Origin: Gnetum montanum
Taxonomy: Eukaryota; Streptophyta; Gnetopsida; Gnetales; Gnetaceae
Direction: 5' to 3'
DNA length: 64,000 nt
Assembly: GCA_015680685.1 (NCBI GenBank)
Contig: MNCI01035277.1
Location: forward strand, 1 to 64,000
Shown here in pieces: positions 1-11,859 of the stretch (its first letter is position 1; each line of letters opens with the position of its first letter). Under the pieces are notes generated by a model, which saw only the letters and a program-made list of their open reading frames with translations, made no database searches and was not told where the DNA came from. A program made the translations under genes and the position numbers.

Positions 1-365
1 ACTGGTTTCAGATTTTCTTCCCATCTTTCTAGCACATCTTTGTGAAAAAAGTTGAGGGTTGCTCCTGTATCAATGAAAGCTTGATACTTTTTCCACTTTG
101 TTTTTCCATCTACTGCAATCTTGATTGGAATAAGCAAAACATTCTGAATTGATAACAAATGCTTTATCTGATGCTGTAACTGAGGAGTTACTTTTCTCTT
201 CTTAATCCTAGCTGCTTTTACTTCTTTCTTAATTGGAAACTTCTTCTCATATGGAGTAATAAGAAAATTTGGTACCTTTTGTACAATCTTTTGAGGCGGA
301 TCTTCTTCTGATGATGAGTCTTCTTGAGTACCGGCATATAACAAAGTTTCCTTGCAAATTAACAT
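1..365 (-). CDS. Retropepsin-type aspartic protease region of a retroelement polyprotein, cut by window edge
   Basis: Reading leftwards, one frame is open from an ATG at 365-363 to the window edge, about 121 codons with no stop. It begins with an acidic Ser/Glu stretch, then a Lys-rich segment, and reaches FIDTGATLNFF, with the catalytic DTG at 71-63. That motif is the active-site loop of retropepsins, which cut retroelement polyproteins and work as dimers. The remainder of the domain lies outside the window. The flanking context is a foldback repeat and a chromovirus-like element, so it belongs to a different element from its right-hand neighbour. It could be Ty3/Gypsy or an endogenous pararetrovirus-like element; the fragment is too short to decide. 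An uninterrupted frame is unusual in this window and suggests a younger copy. Confidence 0.6.
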   Translation of the reverse strand, partial: MLICKETLLYAGTQEDSSSEEDPPQKIVQKVPNFLITPYEKKFPIKKEVKAARIKKRKVTPQLQHQIKHLLSIQNVLLIPIKIAVDGKTKWKKYQAFIDTGATLNFFHKDVLERWEENLKP

Positions 366-385
366 GTTTCACATTAATATGTTTC

Positions 386-669
386 AGCAACAGTCATACA
401 AGCAAGTTGGTGATAAAAGATTACTCAGTGGTGGAAGATGGCCTCCGTTAGCTGCTTATTCAACTACGGCCTAGCTAGCTAGGGAAGTTGTCGGACGTCT
501 ATTTGTTGATCTGTAGTACTGTTGACCGAGTGTTCTAACAGATAACTGCAATCAGCTCTTGTCAAAGGGGGATCTTGTCGAGAGGCCGTAGTTGAATAAG
601 TAGCTAACGGAGGCCATCTTCCACCACTGAGTAATCTTTTATCACCAACTTGCTTGTATGACTGTTGCT
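386..669. repeat. Foldback: 87-bp inverted repeat around a 110-bp loop
   Basis: Bases 386-472 are the reverse complement of 583-669 with a single mismatch that I can find (gctgctt versus tagctac context). The loop at 473-582 has no coding signal. A transcript would form a long near-perfect hairpin. It sits exactly between the protease fragment on the left and the truncated LTR on the right, so it marks a junction. It may be a MITE-like element, a rearrangement product or a template-switch artefact. I see no convincing target-site duplication. Confidence 0.85.
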
Positions 670-670
670 A

Positions 671-1375
671 TTATCATGTTCTACAAAAAATAGTTCAGTT
701 TCCAAATAGACTAGAAAGAAAACCAATTGAGCATCCAACAAGTTCTTAAGATCTAATATAACACACTCATACATAAAATGGCTATGAAGCCTTACAACAA
801 TGGATGCTCAACTAGAACTTAACATTAATCTCTTCTCACTTCTCTCTCTCTTCACTCCACCAACCCTCTTCTTCTTCAAATGAAAGGCCTTGATACCTGT
901 TTATAACCTTTTGGGTTCATTTGGTGCTCAAATACAAAATTATGCTTGTTATTTCTCAACAAAGAATACATCTTGAATATAGAGAAGGCATACCAACTAA
1001 GAGATATAATTCACAGAGGAGACATCTTGCAGGCATGATAGATGTTTTAAGTTCAAAGGAGACATCTTCCATAGGTTATAGATGTCTTCCAAGAGTTGGA
1101 GGTCAAGACAAGAGATGTCTAGCTTCCATAGGAGACATCTATCTACAAGATGAGATGTCTTGTTTAATGTGGAATCGTCTTCCTAGGTAGCCATTTCAAA
1201 ATTAAGACATCTTCTTTGGAGTCCCCATAAGCCAATTACAACTCTAATCATCTTCTCTTGTCCTAGAAACTTGTGAAAATAGGAAAAATAATGCAAAATA
1301 TGACATGCATAAAACTATAAGGAACACACAATCATTTTCTATTGAGGATGATACATGGGCTAGGTAATGTCATCA
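671..1375 (-). repeat. 3' LTR of the chromovirus-like element, truncated
   Basis: Homologous to 6341-7104. Both contain the Ser/Thr-coding-like tract ctcacttctctctctcttca and a run of degenerate GAGACATCTT words. In the element's sense the LTR starts TGATGACATTACC (1375-1363). The far end, expected near 671, is missing or replaced next to the foldback. Confidence 0.8.
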
Positions 1376-1389
1376 TGTCTTCCATTCTC
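1376..1389 (-). other. Polypurine tract of the chromovirus-like element
   Basis: In sense orientation GAGAATGGAAGACA lies directly before the LTR start TGATGACATT. Position and purine content fit the plus-strand primer for reverse transcription. Confidence 0.55.
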
Positions 1390-1559
1390 AAAACTAAAAC
1401 TTGTTTTCAAGTTGACTATACACTTGGGATAACATTAAGCCTCTACAAAGCCAAGTCTTTCTCATGAACCCAAACTACATTTTCCAATCCCTCATCATTC
1501 CAATGCATTAAGTACTTATGCATCTTTTAGCTTCTTGTGCTTCTAACTTCTCTTGCTTG

Positions 1560-2500
1560 TAGCACAACTAAATTTCTTCAAGGCTTAGATGACTTTTGAA
1601 TTTCAAGTGCATCATCAAGGATCTCAAGACTATCCTCCAAGTTAAATGTAAGTACTTTTCCATGGAAATGACTGAAATATTCTTCAACCTCTTCTTGCCC
1701 AAATATAACCACATATAATCACCAATATTAAATATCACTTTCTTCTTTTCCAAGTTCTTTGTAGCATTAACTTCTTTTTCCTTACCTTCAAGTGTTGTAT
1801 TTACTTTTTTATGTTATTCTTACATGCTTTTTACAAAATTTTAACTAACATGAGCATAATCATTAAATTTCTTAAATCATTTATCATCCTAGGAGCATAA
1901 TCATAGCTTGTCTCAAATGGACTTTTTCCAATGCTATAATAATAAGAGTTATTATAAATAAATTCGGCATGTGACAAAATATTTTCCCATCTATTGGGCT
2001 AATTCTCACAAAGATATTTCAAACTTTTGCACAATGATTTATTTACAACTTTAGTTTGTCTATTAGTTGATGGATGATAGGTACTAGAAAAGAATAATTT
2101 GTACCCAACAAGTTTCACCATGACCTTCAAAAATGGCTTGTAAATTTAACATCTTTATCACTTACAATATTTAATGGGAGACCAGGTAATATTACAACAT
2201 TTTGGAAATACAAGTAAATAATATGAGATGTATCATTAATTCTCTTACAAGGAATAAAATGGGTCATCTTAGTGAATCTATCAACAACAATAAACATAGA
2301 ATCATGACTAGCTTATATCTTAAGAATCCCACAAATAGAATCCATAGAGACACTTTTCCATGAAGTATAAGAAATTGGCAAAGGTAAATAATGTCCAAAA
2401 ATACCATTACCTCCCTTGAATTTTTGGCAAACAAGATACTCTCTAAGAAATTTATTTATATCATTTTTCATACCTGGCTAGTAGTAGCTCTTTCCCATGA
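1560..2500 (-). pseudogene. Integrase remnant of the chromovirus-like element
   Basis: Sense translation of about 2340-2150 gives a recognisable integrase core, including VVDRFTKMTHFIP and LPLNIVSDKDV, the segments that carry the first two catalytic acidic positions in Gypsy integrases. Near 1753-1568 the frame reads VIFNIGDYMWLYLGKKRL, the C-terminal segment that in Gypsy integrases follows the core. Several stops and shifts interrupt the gene. The enzyme would have joined cDNA to chromosomal DNA in the nucleus. No convincing chromodomain can be read after it, so its clade rests on the RT wording and primer site. Confidence 0.75.
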
Positions 2501-2579
2501 GATCATAGGTCTTCATCTTATTCATGAATCTAGCCATATTAGAATTAGGCTTTTCATCCAAAATACTTGACTTAAAATC

Positions 2580-4110
2580 ACACTTTAGTATACATACCTT
2601 ACCATTCTTGAAGAAGATTCCCTATTGTAGGTGATAGTATTTTCACCTATTCCCTCTACCAAGTAATGAAGTATTAAGATCTTTCCAAACCTCTCCAAAA
2701 TCAGCATCATGAGAGTACTAAGAATTCAACGCCTAAAATCGTTCTACTTGAGAAGATGAATGATTCACAATATAAATTCTTGAAGGATCATTTATCACTC
2801 TACTACTTTTTCTACTTATATGTTTCAATATAGAGTGGGATTCTTAGAGCTACTCTACCCATTTCATATGCTTAGTACTCAACTTCTTTTGTGAATTCAA
2901 CAATTGTAATACCTTATGAAAATTTAATAACAAAAAATTAATTCCAAATAAATAATGCCTCCAATGTTTTGTGGCCTAAAGTATAGCATGCAGCTGTTTT
3001 TCATAGACACTATACTTTTGCCTTGTTTCGTTCAATTTTTTAGAGAAAAATGCAATGGGCTTACCTTCTTAGGATAACACTCCTCCAACTACAAGTCCGC
3101 TTGCATTCATCTTCACTTCAAAAATCTTAGATAAATATGGAATACCCAACACTAGAAAACTGTAGAATTTTTCTTTCAAATCTTGAAATGATTTTTCCAT
3201 TCCTTCATCCCATACAAAATTTGAATTCTTCTTTATAAAAGCAAGCATAGGTCATGTAACAAAACTAAAATTTCTAATAAAACTTTTATAAAAACCAACC
3301 AAACTAAGAAAAGATCTTACATCCCCCACATCTTTATTTGAAGGCCACTCCTTTATTGTCTTGCTCTTACTTGATATCATTTTAACTTGGTTTTTGAAAA
3401 CAACATGATCTAAGCAAATAATTTTTTTCTTCAAAAACTAACATTTGTTGACATTGTTTACTAATTTGGCCTCATGCAACTTTGAGCACACTAGTTTCAG
3501 TATTGCACATGTTCCTCCTCAGTAGAACTATACATAAGGATATCATCAAAGAAAACAATACAAAATTTTCCAATAAGACACCTTAAAACTTCATGCATAA
3601 TTCTCATAAATATTCATGAAGCATTGTTTAGTCCAAAAGGGATGACTAATCATTCATATAAAACATATGGTCTCTTAAAGATTTTTTTTCATTTATCTCC
3701 TAGTCTAATAAAAATTTTATGATAGACACTCTTTAACTTACTCTTTGAGAAAATTTTAGCATTAACAAATATATTAAGAATGTCATCCATTCTAGGAATA
3801 GGAAATCTATACTTGATAGTGATCTTATTGATAGCCCTAGAATCTATGCACATTTTCATCTCATCCACATCTTTCTGTGGAATAAGTATAACAAGAATGA
3901 CACAAGGAGAAATGGATTTCTTAATGAAGCCATAAGAGAGTAATTCATTTGCTTGTGCAACTACTCCCTCTAATTTGGAGTCATGCAGTAAGCTCTCTCA
4001 TTTGGAATGGTAGATCTAGGAATAAAATTAATTTGATGTTGAATGAACCTTATTGGAGGAAGCCTATTGAATTTTTCCTTGAAAACATCAACAAATTTTA
4101 GTGCTGATAG
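2580..4110 (-). pseudogene. Reverse transcriptase-RNase H remnant
   Basis: RT motifs appear in order on the minus strand. The fingers/palm segment MCIDSRAINKIT followed by KYRFPIPRMDDI lies near 3870-3780. The catalytic box [13 protein letters not shown] lies near 3560-3520, with the usual YVDD replaced by FFDD. RNase H follows near 3100-2980 with AFFSKKLNETRQKYSVYEK. The segment 3434-3252 matches the RT connection region (PSNKDVGDVRSFLSLVGFY). The domains are out of frame with one another and contain stops, so this is a dead copy. Confidence 0.85.
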
Positions 4111-4369
4111 TTTCACTACTTAAGGAATTTTATTTGAAGTATTCCCTTCACTTGTTGCAAGTGTTAACATGATGACAAAACCATGCCCAACTTCTTCATG
4201 TGCTTGTAGGTATTCTTTATCACTTAGCAAGATCAATGTAGCTTTTGTAGAAACACTTTCCTTGTATTTATGCCAAGTCATAGGGATTAAATCATTTATT
4301 TCATCTTCCCTTAGTGCTAACCAAACATTTCTTGCTCCATGAAAAGAAGCCTTATTGTCAAAATATCAA

Positions 4370-4610
4370 GGTCTTCTTAAAATGACATCAACGAATGTCA
4401 TAATGTACTTTATCTTTAAAGGAACCAATTTTGAAAGACAAAATACACATCTTCTTCATCTCTTCGAAATAATCTTTTGAAAGCCAATGAAATCTATAGG
4501 GCTTATGGTATGAAAATTCCTTCAAGTCAAGCTTAGAAACAATCTTAGAAGAAATCACATTTCTTGGCACCACCATCAATAAAAATGTGTAGCCATTTGT
4601 CACTATGAAG
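4370..4610 (-). pseudogene. Aspartic protease remnant
   Basis: Sense translation near 4590-4540 reads FIDGGA, then a one-base shift, then NVISSKIVSKLDL. Plant chromovirus proteases have a D-G/S-G-A/S loop followed by a very similar NVIS...KLxL stretch, so this is the protease between gag and RT. The second residue of the active loop is G rather than T/S. The frame is broken within the active-site loop. Confidence 0.55.
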
Positions 4611-4799
4611 ACATGTAGCCCTAATCCTAAAGAGCATTTTTCTCATAGAATCTTCATTGATGTTCACATTTCCCATGAAAGTAAGGAATTTATTTTAGTT
4701 ACATCTTCTATTATAAGAGCATGGGGATTACCTTCATTGAATGACTCTCCTTTCTCCAAGGTTTGGAGTTTTTTGTTTCTGAAAACCTTTGGCTTTCTA

Positions 4800-5930
4800 C
4801 ATTCCTATTGCTTGTGTTCTATTTCACCATAATTGAAACATTGAGGTTTGGAAGCATAGTCATTCCCTTGATCCTTCCATTCCTTAAAGTAGTATTTCTT
4901 AGATTCTTGGCCCTTTGTAGGCTTCTTTTGCTTCTCATTTTTTTTTCTTTGCATTTTCTTTCTCCTTAACTTCCTTCTCATCCTTAGACACTTTGGAGTC
5001 CTTACCCTTATAAGATTTGGAACTTCTATTGAAGCCTTAAATTTTCTTATTAGCTTTAAGAGCCAGTTCAAAACCTCATCTAATGTTTAGGACTTATAGA
5101 ATGTTAACTCTTATTAGTATTTCCTCTTTAATCCTTCTTGGAAATTAGATGCTTGCTCATAGTCATTCCAATGAAATTTTGCTTGCTATATGACTTTGCA
5201 AAAATCCATATAGAAGTCTTTAACACTATTGTCATCTTGCCTTAGATATTTCAATTTTTGGATTATTTGTTGTTTATGATGATTCTTCTAAAATTTTTGT
5301 TTGAGCATGAATTGAATTAGGGACCACTATTTGATAGGAGCTTCATTACTTACAAGGTAAGCATGGCTCTCTTTCTTCCACCAAATAGGTACCATACCCT
5401 TAATTTTGGTCTTAGCATATGGTACTTTTTGATTTTCTTCAACATCTTTAGGTTCAAAGTACTTGTTGAAGATTTTTAGTCAAGAAAGAAAAGATTTAGT
5501 TCCCTCCATCCCATTGAAAGTTTTTACTTCCATATAAGGTATTCTTGAGGCATGCCTAAAAGTCAATGCAACAGTGGTCTCTATTTTCTCTTTAGGATTC
5601 CTTTCAGTCCTAGAAGTAGGTTCATTGATCCTCCATCTTGGACATCTTGACCTATGGGATTTTATCCAACAATTAGAAAATGAGGGTTTTAATCATATTT
5701 CTCATCTTTCTTGATGTCTTTATTTCCATAAGGAATTTTATCTTCAAGGTATAACATGTATGGTTGCCTTGTTGAAGAAGTCCTTAGTGAAGAAAATTTT
5801 GAGTTGACATCTTGACTAAATGCCTTTAGTGTTGGAGGCTGATCTTTCTTTTCTTCAAGCTTTTCCATTTGTTTCACAAGAATCTTACATACAAACCTCA
5901 AGTCTTCCATGTTCTTGACTAAGCACTAAA
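4800..5930 (-). pseudogene. Gag remnant with a damaged CCHC zinc knuckle
   Basis: The stretch 5910-5689 codes for a Lys/Glu-rich N-terminal segment (FVCKILVKQMEKLEEKKD). The stretch 5071-4805 gives a basic, Lys/Arg-rich run ending in CFNYGEIEHKQ, which is the CX2CX4HX4C knuckle of Gag with its second Cys changed to Tyr. The region between is readable only in short pieces. Gag would package element RNA into cytoplasmic particles. It is followed by protease in the expected order. Confidence 0.65.
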
Positions 5931-6322
5931 TTGATTTCTTCTTGGGCTTCATGATCAAATGGACTTAAAAGATAAATTACATAAATTCCCACAAGAAATT
6001 ACAAAAGGATTAAGAGTACCCATAACGAAAATTAGAGTACCCAGTTAGATTCAATAAGAGATATGACAATAAAAAATAGGATTCATATATTGTCCACAAA
6101 TCCTATCTAAACAAGGTTAATGGATATTCTAACCAATAAGAATTTACAATGCCCAATTCAATTAATCATCCAAAATGAAGAAAAGAAGGCTAATTAGATC
6201 CTAATTGAGCATGGACAATAACATCAAAAAAATTGCAAACCAAAATTAAGTTGGATATGAGTGAATTCTTATGAGTAGATGTAGAGGATTCCTATGCTTA
6301 AGTTAGTTTCCTTCAATCCTTT

Positions 6323-6334
6323 GCTTTGATACCA
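6323..6334 (-). other. Primer binding site, initiator tRNA-Met type
   Basis: The minus strand reads TGGTATCAAAGC six bases inside the 5' LTR end. This differs by one base from the TGGTATCAGAGC site used by many plant retrotransposons primed by initiator tRNA-Met. Confidence 0.75.
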
Positions 6335-6340
6335 CTATAG

Positions 6341-6487
6341 TGATGAACCAACTTTAATAATCAAAAATTGAAACTAAAGCCTTCAAAATTGCACACACAT
6401 TTGAAGATAAGAAAGAAATCGTTATTTATGAAAGAGAGACACAAATGCTAGAAGTAAATGCATAGGATAGACAATTTCTCAAGCTCC

Positions 6488-6519
<32 letters not shown>

Positions 6520-7104
6520 GGATCACCAGCCTTATAACAATGGATGCTAAAAAGAAGTTCAACATCACTCTCTCCTCACTTCTCTCTCTCTTCACTCTAC
6601 CAACTTTCTCCTCATTCAAATGAAAGGTCTTGGTACCTATTCATAACCTTATTAGGTTTTTTGATGCTTCAATACAAAATTATGTCCATTATTTCTCAAC
6701 AAAGGAGACATCTTGAATGCAAAGGAGACATCCCAACCAAGAGTGATAATTCATAGAGGAGACATCTTGTAGGCATGGTAGACATCTTAAGTTCAAAGAA
6801 GATGTCTTCCATAAGTTATAGACATCTTCCTTGAGTTGTAGGTCAACACAAGAGACATCAAGCTTTCATAAGAGATGTCTAGCTTGCATAGGAGATGTAT
6901 ATCTATAGGATGAGATGTATTCTTGGAAATCATTATAAAATTAAGAAATCTTCTTGGGAGTCCTCATAAGCCAATTACAACTCCAATCATCTTCTCTTGT
7001 CCCAAAAACTTGTGAAAACCTAATAAATAATGAAAAAATATAACACACACGAACACACAATTACAATCTATTGAGGATGATACATGGGCTAGGTGATGTC
7101 TTCA
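6341..7104 (-). repeat. 5' LTR of the chromovirus-like element
   Basis: 764 bp, reading in element sense from TGAAGACATCACC (7104) to GTTCATCA (6341). It is the counterpart of the truncated copy at 671-1375. It contains a CA microsatellite at about 6488-6518 and a cluster of GAGACATCTT-like words near 6700-6900. Confidence 0.8.
6488..6518. repeat. CA dinucleotide microsatellite
   Basis: About fifteen CA units inside the LTR. The left LTR lacks the run, so it expanded after insertion or was lost there. Confidence 0.95.
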
Positions 7105-7557
7105 TAAATCACCCTTCTAGGAGCTTGACTTGGTAGAATGAGTATTGAGCCTCTAAATGATGATCCTTCATATTAAGCAAGTAACTTAACTTATTAAAAA
7201 CATTTTATACTTATCATTATTTTATTCTTATTAAACAACAAGTTAAAAGTCTTGATAGGGAAAACCCAAGTTGCAAATTCAAGTTTGATGGACAACACTA
7301 AGTTATGAATAAAAAATTTTATAAACTAATTTAATGGTTACATCAAGACATGCAACCAACATGATACTTTAGAAGAATTGTAGATAAATATAACAATGGC
7401 TCCAATGCAACTTGAACTAGCAATGTTTTTTCTAAAAATTATTGACAAACAATGAGTTAATTCCAAGCCATCATATATTATTACTAGAGCTAAAGCTATT
7501 CTAAGATTTATTAATTCATAATATCTGTATATCATGTATTCTTTCAATCTTCCATGG
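7105..7557. other. Spacer without recognisable gene
   Basis: AT-rich sequence between two elements. The 98-codon minus frame at 7631-7338 runs across the LTR boundary and has no recognisable motif. I see nothing functional here. Confidence 0.5.
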
Positions 7558-8434
7558 TGATAAAACATGTGTATATGCATCTTGTGATATCGTATATGCA
7601 ATATTGTTGTTACCATATCATAGCTCTGCATACATCATTGTAGATGCGATGTAGTGGGCCATGGTCATGCCTATAAATAGTAATCCTCCATCATGTCAAA
7701 ATAACAACTTTTAGCCTAAACTTAGTAGAATTCTTGTAGTTTGTTTTTGTAACTTAGATTTAGAGTTAGAGTGAATGCCCCTACTATGAACAAAAATTAT
7801 ACAAAATATTTATTCAAGTGGATTGTTCCTAGATGCAATTCATGAATGGAAATAAAGATTAATATTATTTTTCATGATTACACCATCTCACTTAGCTTAA
7901 TCTTTTCTTTTCATCGTAATTAATTTCATTAAGTCAATTACATTTTTAAGTACTTTGCTTTTCTAATGTCTCTTAGTAAGGCGGAATAAGTATGATTGGT
8001 TTCAAGTAGAATGTATAACTATTTGGTAACCTAGTAGTGACTTTGCTTTATTCTCTTAATAGTGAAATCACTTGGTAATCTTAGTAACGGTTACATCAGC
8101 CCAAGACATGTACGGAAAACTAAGAACTATTTCTTATTTCCAATAAGGTATAATAGCTTTATTTTTTCATTATACTTATACATAGAATTTATAATCATTT
8201 TTTTACCATGTTGGCACTTAGCATAATTCAAGCTGAACAACATCAACATATCATATACCTTAATAAGAGTTAAACCCTACAATTCACACCTAGCTCTACA
8301 TGAGAAGACAATGATCATGAACTAAGCATCAAATACTAGTATACCTATATTATTCATCCATGGATTATGATATGGTCACATATGAACACTCATGACTTCT
8401 ATAATTGAGTGTTGCAATATCCAGCAACTCATCA
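7558..8434 (+). repeat. 5' LTR of the Athila-like (+) element
   Basis: About 877 bp, starting TGATAAAACATGTG and ending CAACTCATCA. Its promoter region is similar to the LTR at 53,241-54,348. A GATATC word followed by CAATATTG lies near 7595-7615 and a TATA box at 7672. The start is set by comparison with the other LTRs, so it may be off by a few bases. Confidence 0.7.
7672..7679 (+). promoter_or_regulatory. TATA box of the 5' LTR
   Basis: TATAAATA, in the same relative place as the TATA boxes at 29,677 and 53,357 of related LTRs. Confidence 0.6.
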
Positions 8435-8452
8435 TTATTGGGGATGTGTCAA
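8435..8452 (+). other. Degenerate primer binding site (tRNA-Asp type)
   Basis: TTATTGGGGATGTGTC follows the LTR end directly. It lines up with the clearer site at 47,839-47,857 and appears to be a decayed version of it. Confidence 0.45.
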
Positions 8453-8639
8453 TGTTTGCTAGTTAGTTGATTTATACAAAGATCATTGTGTCAAGCATTA
8501 TAAAGTATATTTTTCACACTTAGATTAATTTTCTTACAAAGTACACTTTAGTGTCAAACACTTAACATGGCTTTTACAACCACCTACTACTAAATTTAAT
8601 GAAAGTCATGAAAATGATTATAATGAAGAAGATTGGAGT

Positions 8640-10700
8640 GCACTAATGCAATCTAGGGTTTCCTATGTTCATACTAATTCTTATTATATTGAATTTACAT
8701 TTATTTTTCACCAAGATGAACAACTCACATGGAGAGATCTACATGACAACATTGTCTTGCCATTGGGACATTCAATACCATTAATGCTTCGAGAAGCCCT
8801 TATGAGGTCAAACCTTAACCATGTGCAAGAAGGATATCATATCACCAAACACATGACTAGGCCATACCAACAATGGATGCTCAGGTGAGAAGGGATGCCA
8901 TCATGGAGACAAGTTATGAACAAGAAAAAGGGAAGAAGGCACTTCAAACAATTGTCCTAGAAGAAAAGGAAGATGTTGTATTCCAAACTAACAAATTATA
9001 TTAGACTCAAGGATCTCATTCTCAAACACCTATCATCCACATCAAAGATCTCATTAAGATAAAATTGCATTTAGCTCTTGCTAATCCTCCTAGAAGAATT
9101 AAGGAAGACTCTAGGCTTAGGAGGAACTCAAGGCCTAAGACCTCCACTGAATCTAAAGGAGATGAATCAAGGAGTCACAAAAGGAGAACTAGTTGGTGCT
9201 GTTCTCCAACTCCTTCATCTTCTTCCTCACAATCATTTATAAATTATAGCAATAGAAAATGAAAACTAAGGGATCGTAATGTGGAAAGGGGAAGACACCA
9301 TGAAAGACATGCACATAGAAGAAGACATCCTAACAAAGACGAAAATAACTGTGATGAATGAAGAGAAAGAATTAAACATGAAGAAAGAGAGCATAATGAG
9401 CATCAAAGGGGTCATCACTACAAAAGAGCATACAAACTAGAAGACTACAAAGAATTCCTACTGGCCACTTGTAACATGATCAACATTAGGAAAGCTATGT
9501 ACATTCCTACTAAATACATAGGAAATAGTCGCATCAAGAAACTAGGCATGAATAACATTCCAAATTTTGAAGGTGGATATAATGAAAATCTACAGCACCA
9601 TCTCCAAGCTTTCCACGATGCCTCTTCCCTACAAAACATTAAAAATGATTGGCAAAAATTAAAATTATTTTTTAGAACACTCATAAAATAAGTAGAGAGC
9701 CAATATAGATTCTTCAAATTAGAATTAATTTGAAGAGCAAGTACCATGCTAGAACTCTTCAACAAAAGGTATCAAACTTAATCTAGAGTGTCCAATTTAA
9801 GAAAATAGATTCAAGGATGGAAACAAGGAACACATAAATCCCTTGATGCAGTAATGGGTAGGTGCTACTCCTTATTACATAGATGCCTAGGCCACAGATT
9901 TTCTCAAAGGGAACAAATATGACACATCATCAATGAGCTAAGGAAGAATACAAGAGACACCCTTGGGGTATATTCCCACAATGCAAACTATCTAAAATAA
10001 TAGCTCATCAAATCCAAAAACTCATAAACCTAGTGATGAAAGAATAAGGAGACTTAAGAAAAAGAGAATTACAACAAATATCCAACAATAAGAAAAAGGG
10101 ATGTAAGAATATGTGTATCATAAGAGGAAGAAACCTTACAAGATACATTCCAGAAAAAGACTCTACCAATTCATAAATTAGTTAATGACATTGCAACAAA
10201 GGTAGAGAACATGTGAAATTTAGTAGATGATAACTTTCCCATAGCACTGAAGATAGTAGAGGAAAAGACAACAAGTCTTAAATGGAAGCAAAGATAAGAA
10301 AAAGAGAAGAGAAAAAAGATTTGAAAACTACAAGCACAAAGGAAAAGTTATTATAGTAGAGGAAATAATAGACTCCAGTTTAGAAGATGATGAGGGATGC
10401 AATTTATGTCAGTATGAACATCCTAAGTGATGTTGCCCTATTTTGGTCTACTTACAAGAGTCTAGAACATACAGACTCAATGCAAATTTTATTAAGAAAT
10501 AGATGTTCAAATTATTATCTTATTTGCAAGGTAATTTCAAATATCCCTACCAAAAATTGTACTATCTAAGCAAGGCTTATTCTTAATTGCAAGAGTAATA
10601 CCAGCAATAGTTACAACAACCAAAAGCATGGGGAATGCCACTAATAAGGTAACAATATCCATATTGGTAGCCTGACCCCTATGGATATTATGTCCAATGT
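8640..10700 (+). pseudogene. Gag remnant, Athila-like
   Basis: Three recognisable blocks match the gag at 47,980-50,580. An N-terminal block (8646-8888) contains FTFIFHQDEQLTWRDL. A low-complexity basic block lies at 9065-9460. The retrotransposon Gag core lies at 9476-9950 (MNNIPNFEGGY, then HLQAFHDASSLQNI, then the position of WYQSLEPE as broken codons). The C-terminal part at 10,600-10,900 keeps a Pro/Tyr-rich character. Gag would form the particle in the cytoplasm. Frames change repeatedly and stops are frequent, so no product is expected. Confidence 0.8.
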
Positions 10701-11039
10701 CCAATCTCTCTTGGAAATACTTCTATCCATGCTTCCTTACCCTACTATCCACTAGAATACCTTAGACCTAGTACTGCATGCATAAATCCAAATTCTTACA
10801 CACCCTTGTTAGCAGCTAGTTCCTCATTTCAAACTCCTAACACTTTACCACTAGTACCACCATTAGTCATGTAAGAAGAACTACCAAAATAGCCACAACA
10901 TGCACTACCAACATAGTCACCATACAAAAAGATGTTATAATAAGTAAGCTAAGATCTAGAAAACATTCCTTTGTTAAGGCAAGTCCAAAAAATATTCAAA
11001 GGATAGGGACTTCATCTAACTCTATTCCATTCACACACA

Positions 11040-11590
11040 ATCCTTAGGGAAATAATATGCTTCCAACATCTGCAAGAAGAATTTAACAACTATCATGTTC
11101 ACATAGATGGTAACACATTAGGTCAAAGCAAGAGTACTTCCCAAGAAAAGAATAGATCTTGAAAGTCCCTTAGTCTATCTACAAATCAAAGGACATAAAC
11201 ACTGCAAGGCTCTATTAGATTCTAGATCAGAAGTAAACCCTATTTCATAAGATATATATAAATCTTGGAATCTCCCTTCACTAAACTAGAGTAACATCAT
11301 ATTCAAGTTAGCAGATCAGTCAATTGCCATTCCACTTGGACAAGTGAAAGATGTAATCATGACCATAAGTGGCTAGTCTTATCCTACTAATTTCCTAGTT
11401 ATACATGTGGAAAAGAACAAGGGAGGATTCCATATAACCATGGAAAGATCATGGCTTAGTACTATAGACACTAAGCTTGGAATTAGAGACTTTTCCTTAG
11501 AAATTTCTAAGGAGGATGAAGCTGGAATTATCCAAAGACACAGGGTTTTATGTATCACATATAGCGATAATGTGTGCAATTATGTATAGA
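11040..11590 (+). pseudogene. Aspartic protease remnant
   Basis: ALLDSRSEVNPIS near 11,200 is the active-site loop (canonical DSGSxVN) with the catalytic Asp kept but the following Gly changed to Arg. The downstream segment 11,407-11,589 has FHITMERSWLSTIDTKLGIRD, matching FPIIMGRAWLSTVDACLRIHD in the copy at 50,797. The domain is split by stops, so it is inactive. Confidence 0.75.
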
Positions 11591-11859
11591 AAATATAGAC
11601 CAAAAAACATGATACCATCACAACATGTAATAGATGTGTAGAGGACATGTGTGTACAATAATGTTTGTATGCATTATCCACTAGATAAGAAGGTACCTAG
11701 TGGTTGATCACTGAAGAAGAAGTAGAATCTAACATATGCATGAAATCCTTGGACAAAATCACAAGTGTTTATGTCAAAGAAATAGATAATTTAGAGCAAT
11801 TATGAAGACAAACACATTACACTAAATTAGTATAAGTGGAATACATTGAATAGGGATTG

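Larger units (their letters stand above)
671..7104 (-). mobile_element. Decayed chromovirus-like Ty3/Gypsy LTR retrotransposon
   Basis: On the minus strand the order is 5' LTR (7104-6341), primer site, gag, protease, RT, RNase H, integrase, PPT and a truncated 3' LTR (1375 to about 671). The pol order RT-RNase H-integrase identifies Ty3/Gypsy. RT wording such as MCIDSRAINKIT and an [10 protein letters not shown] catalytic box, plus an initiator-Met-type primer site, are typical of plant chromoviruses. All reading frames are heavily interrupted, and the two LTRs have diverged with indels, so the insertion is old and inactive. The left LTR is cut near the foldback. Confidence 0.85.

Noticed and set aside
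1020-1180. GAGACATCTT-rich words as a CRISPR-like or tandem array
   Set aside because: Irregular spacing, no spacer structure, and the same words occur in the partner LTR at 6700-6900; they are LTR-internal repeats in a plant genome.
4605-4969. Plus-strand frames rich in Phe/Leu/Ser
   Set aside because: Antisense to the Lys/Glu-rich gag of the chromovirus-like element; hydrophobic antisense frames are expected there.
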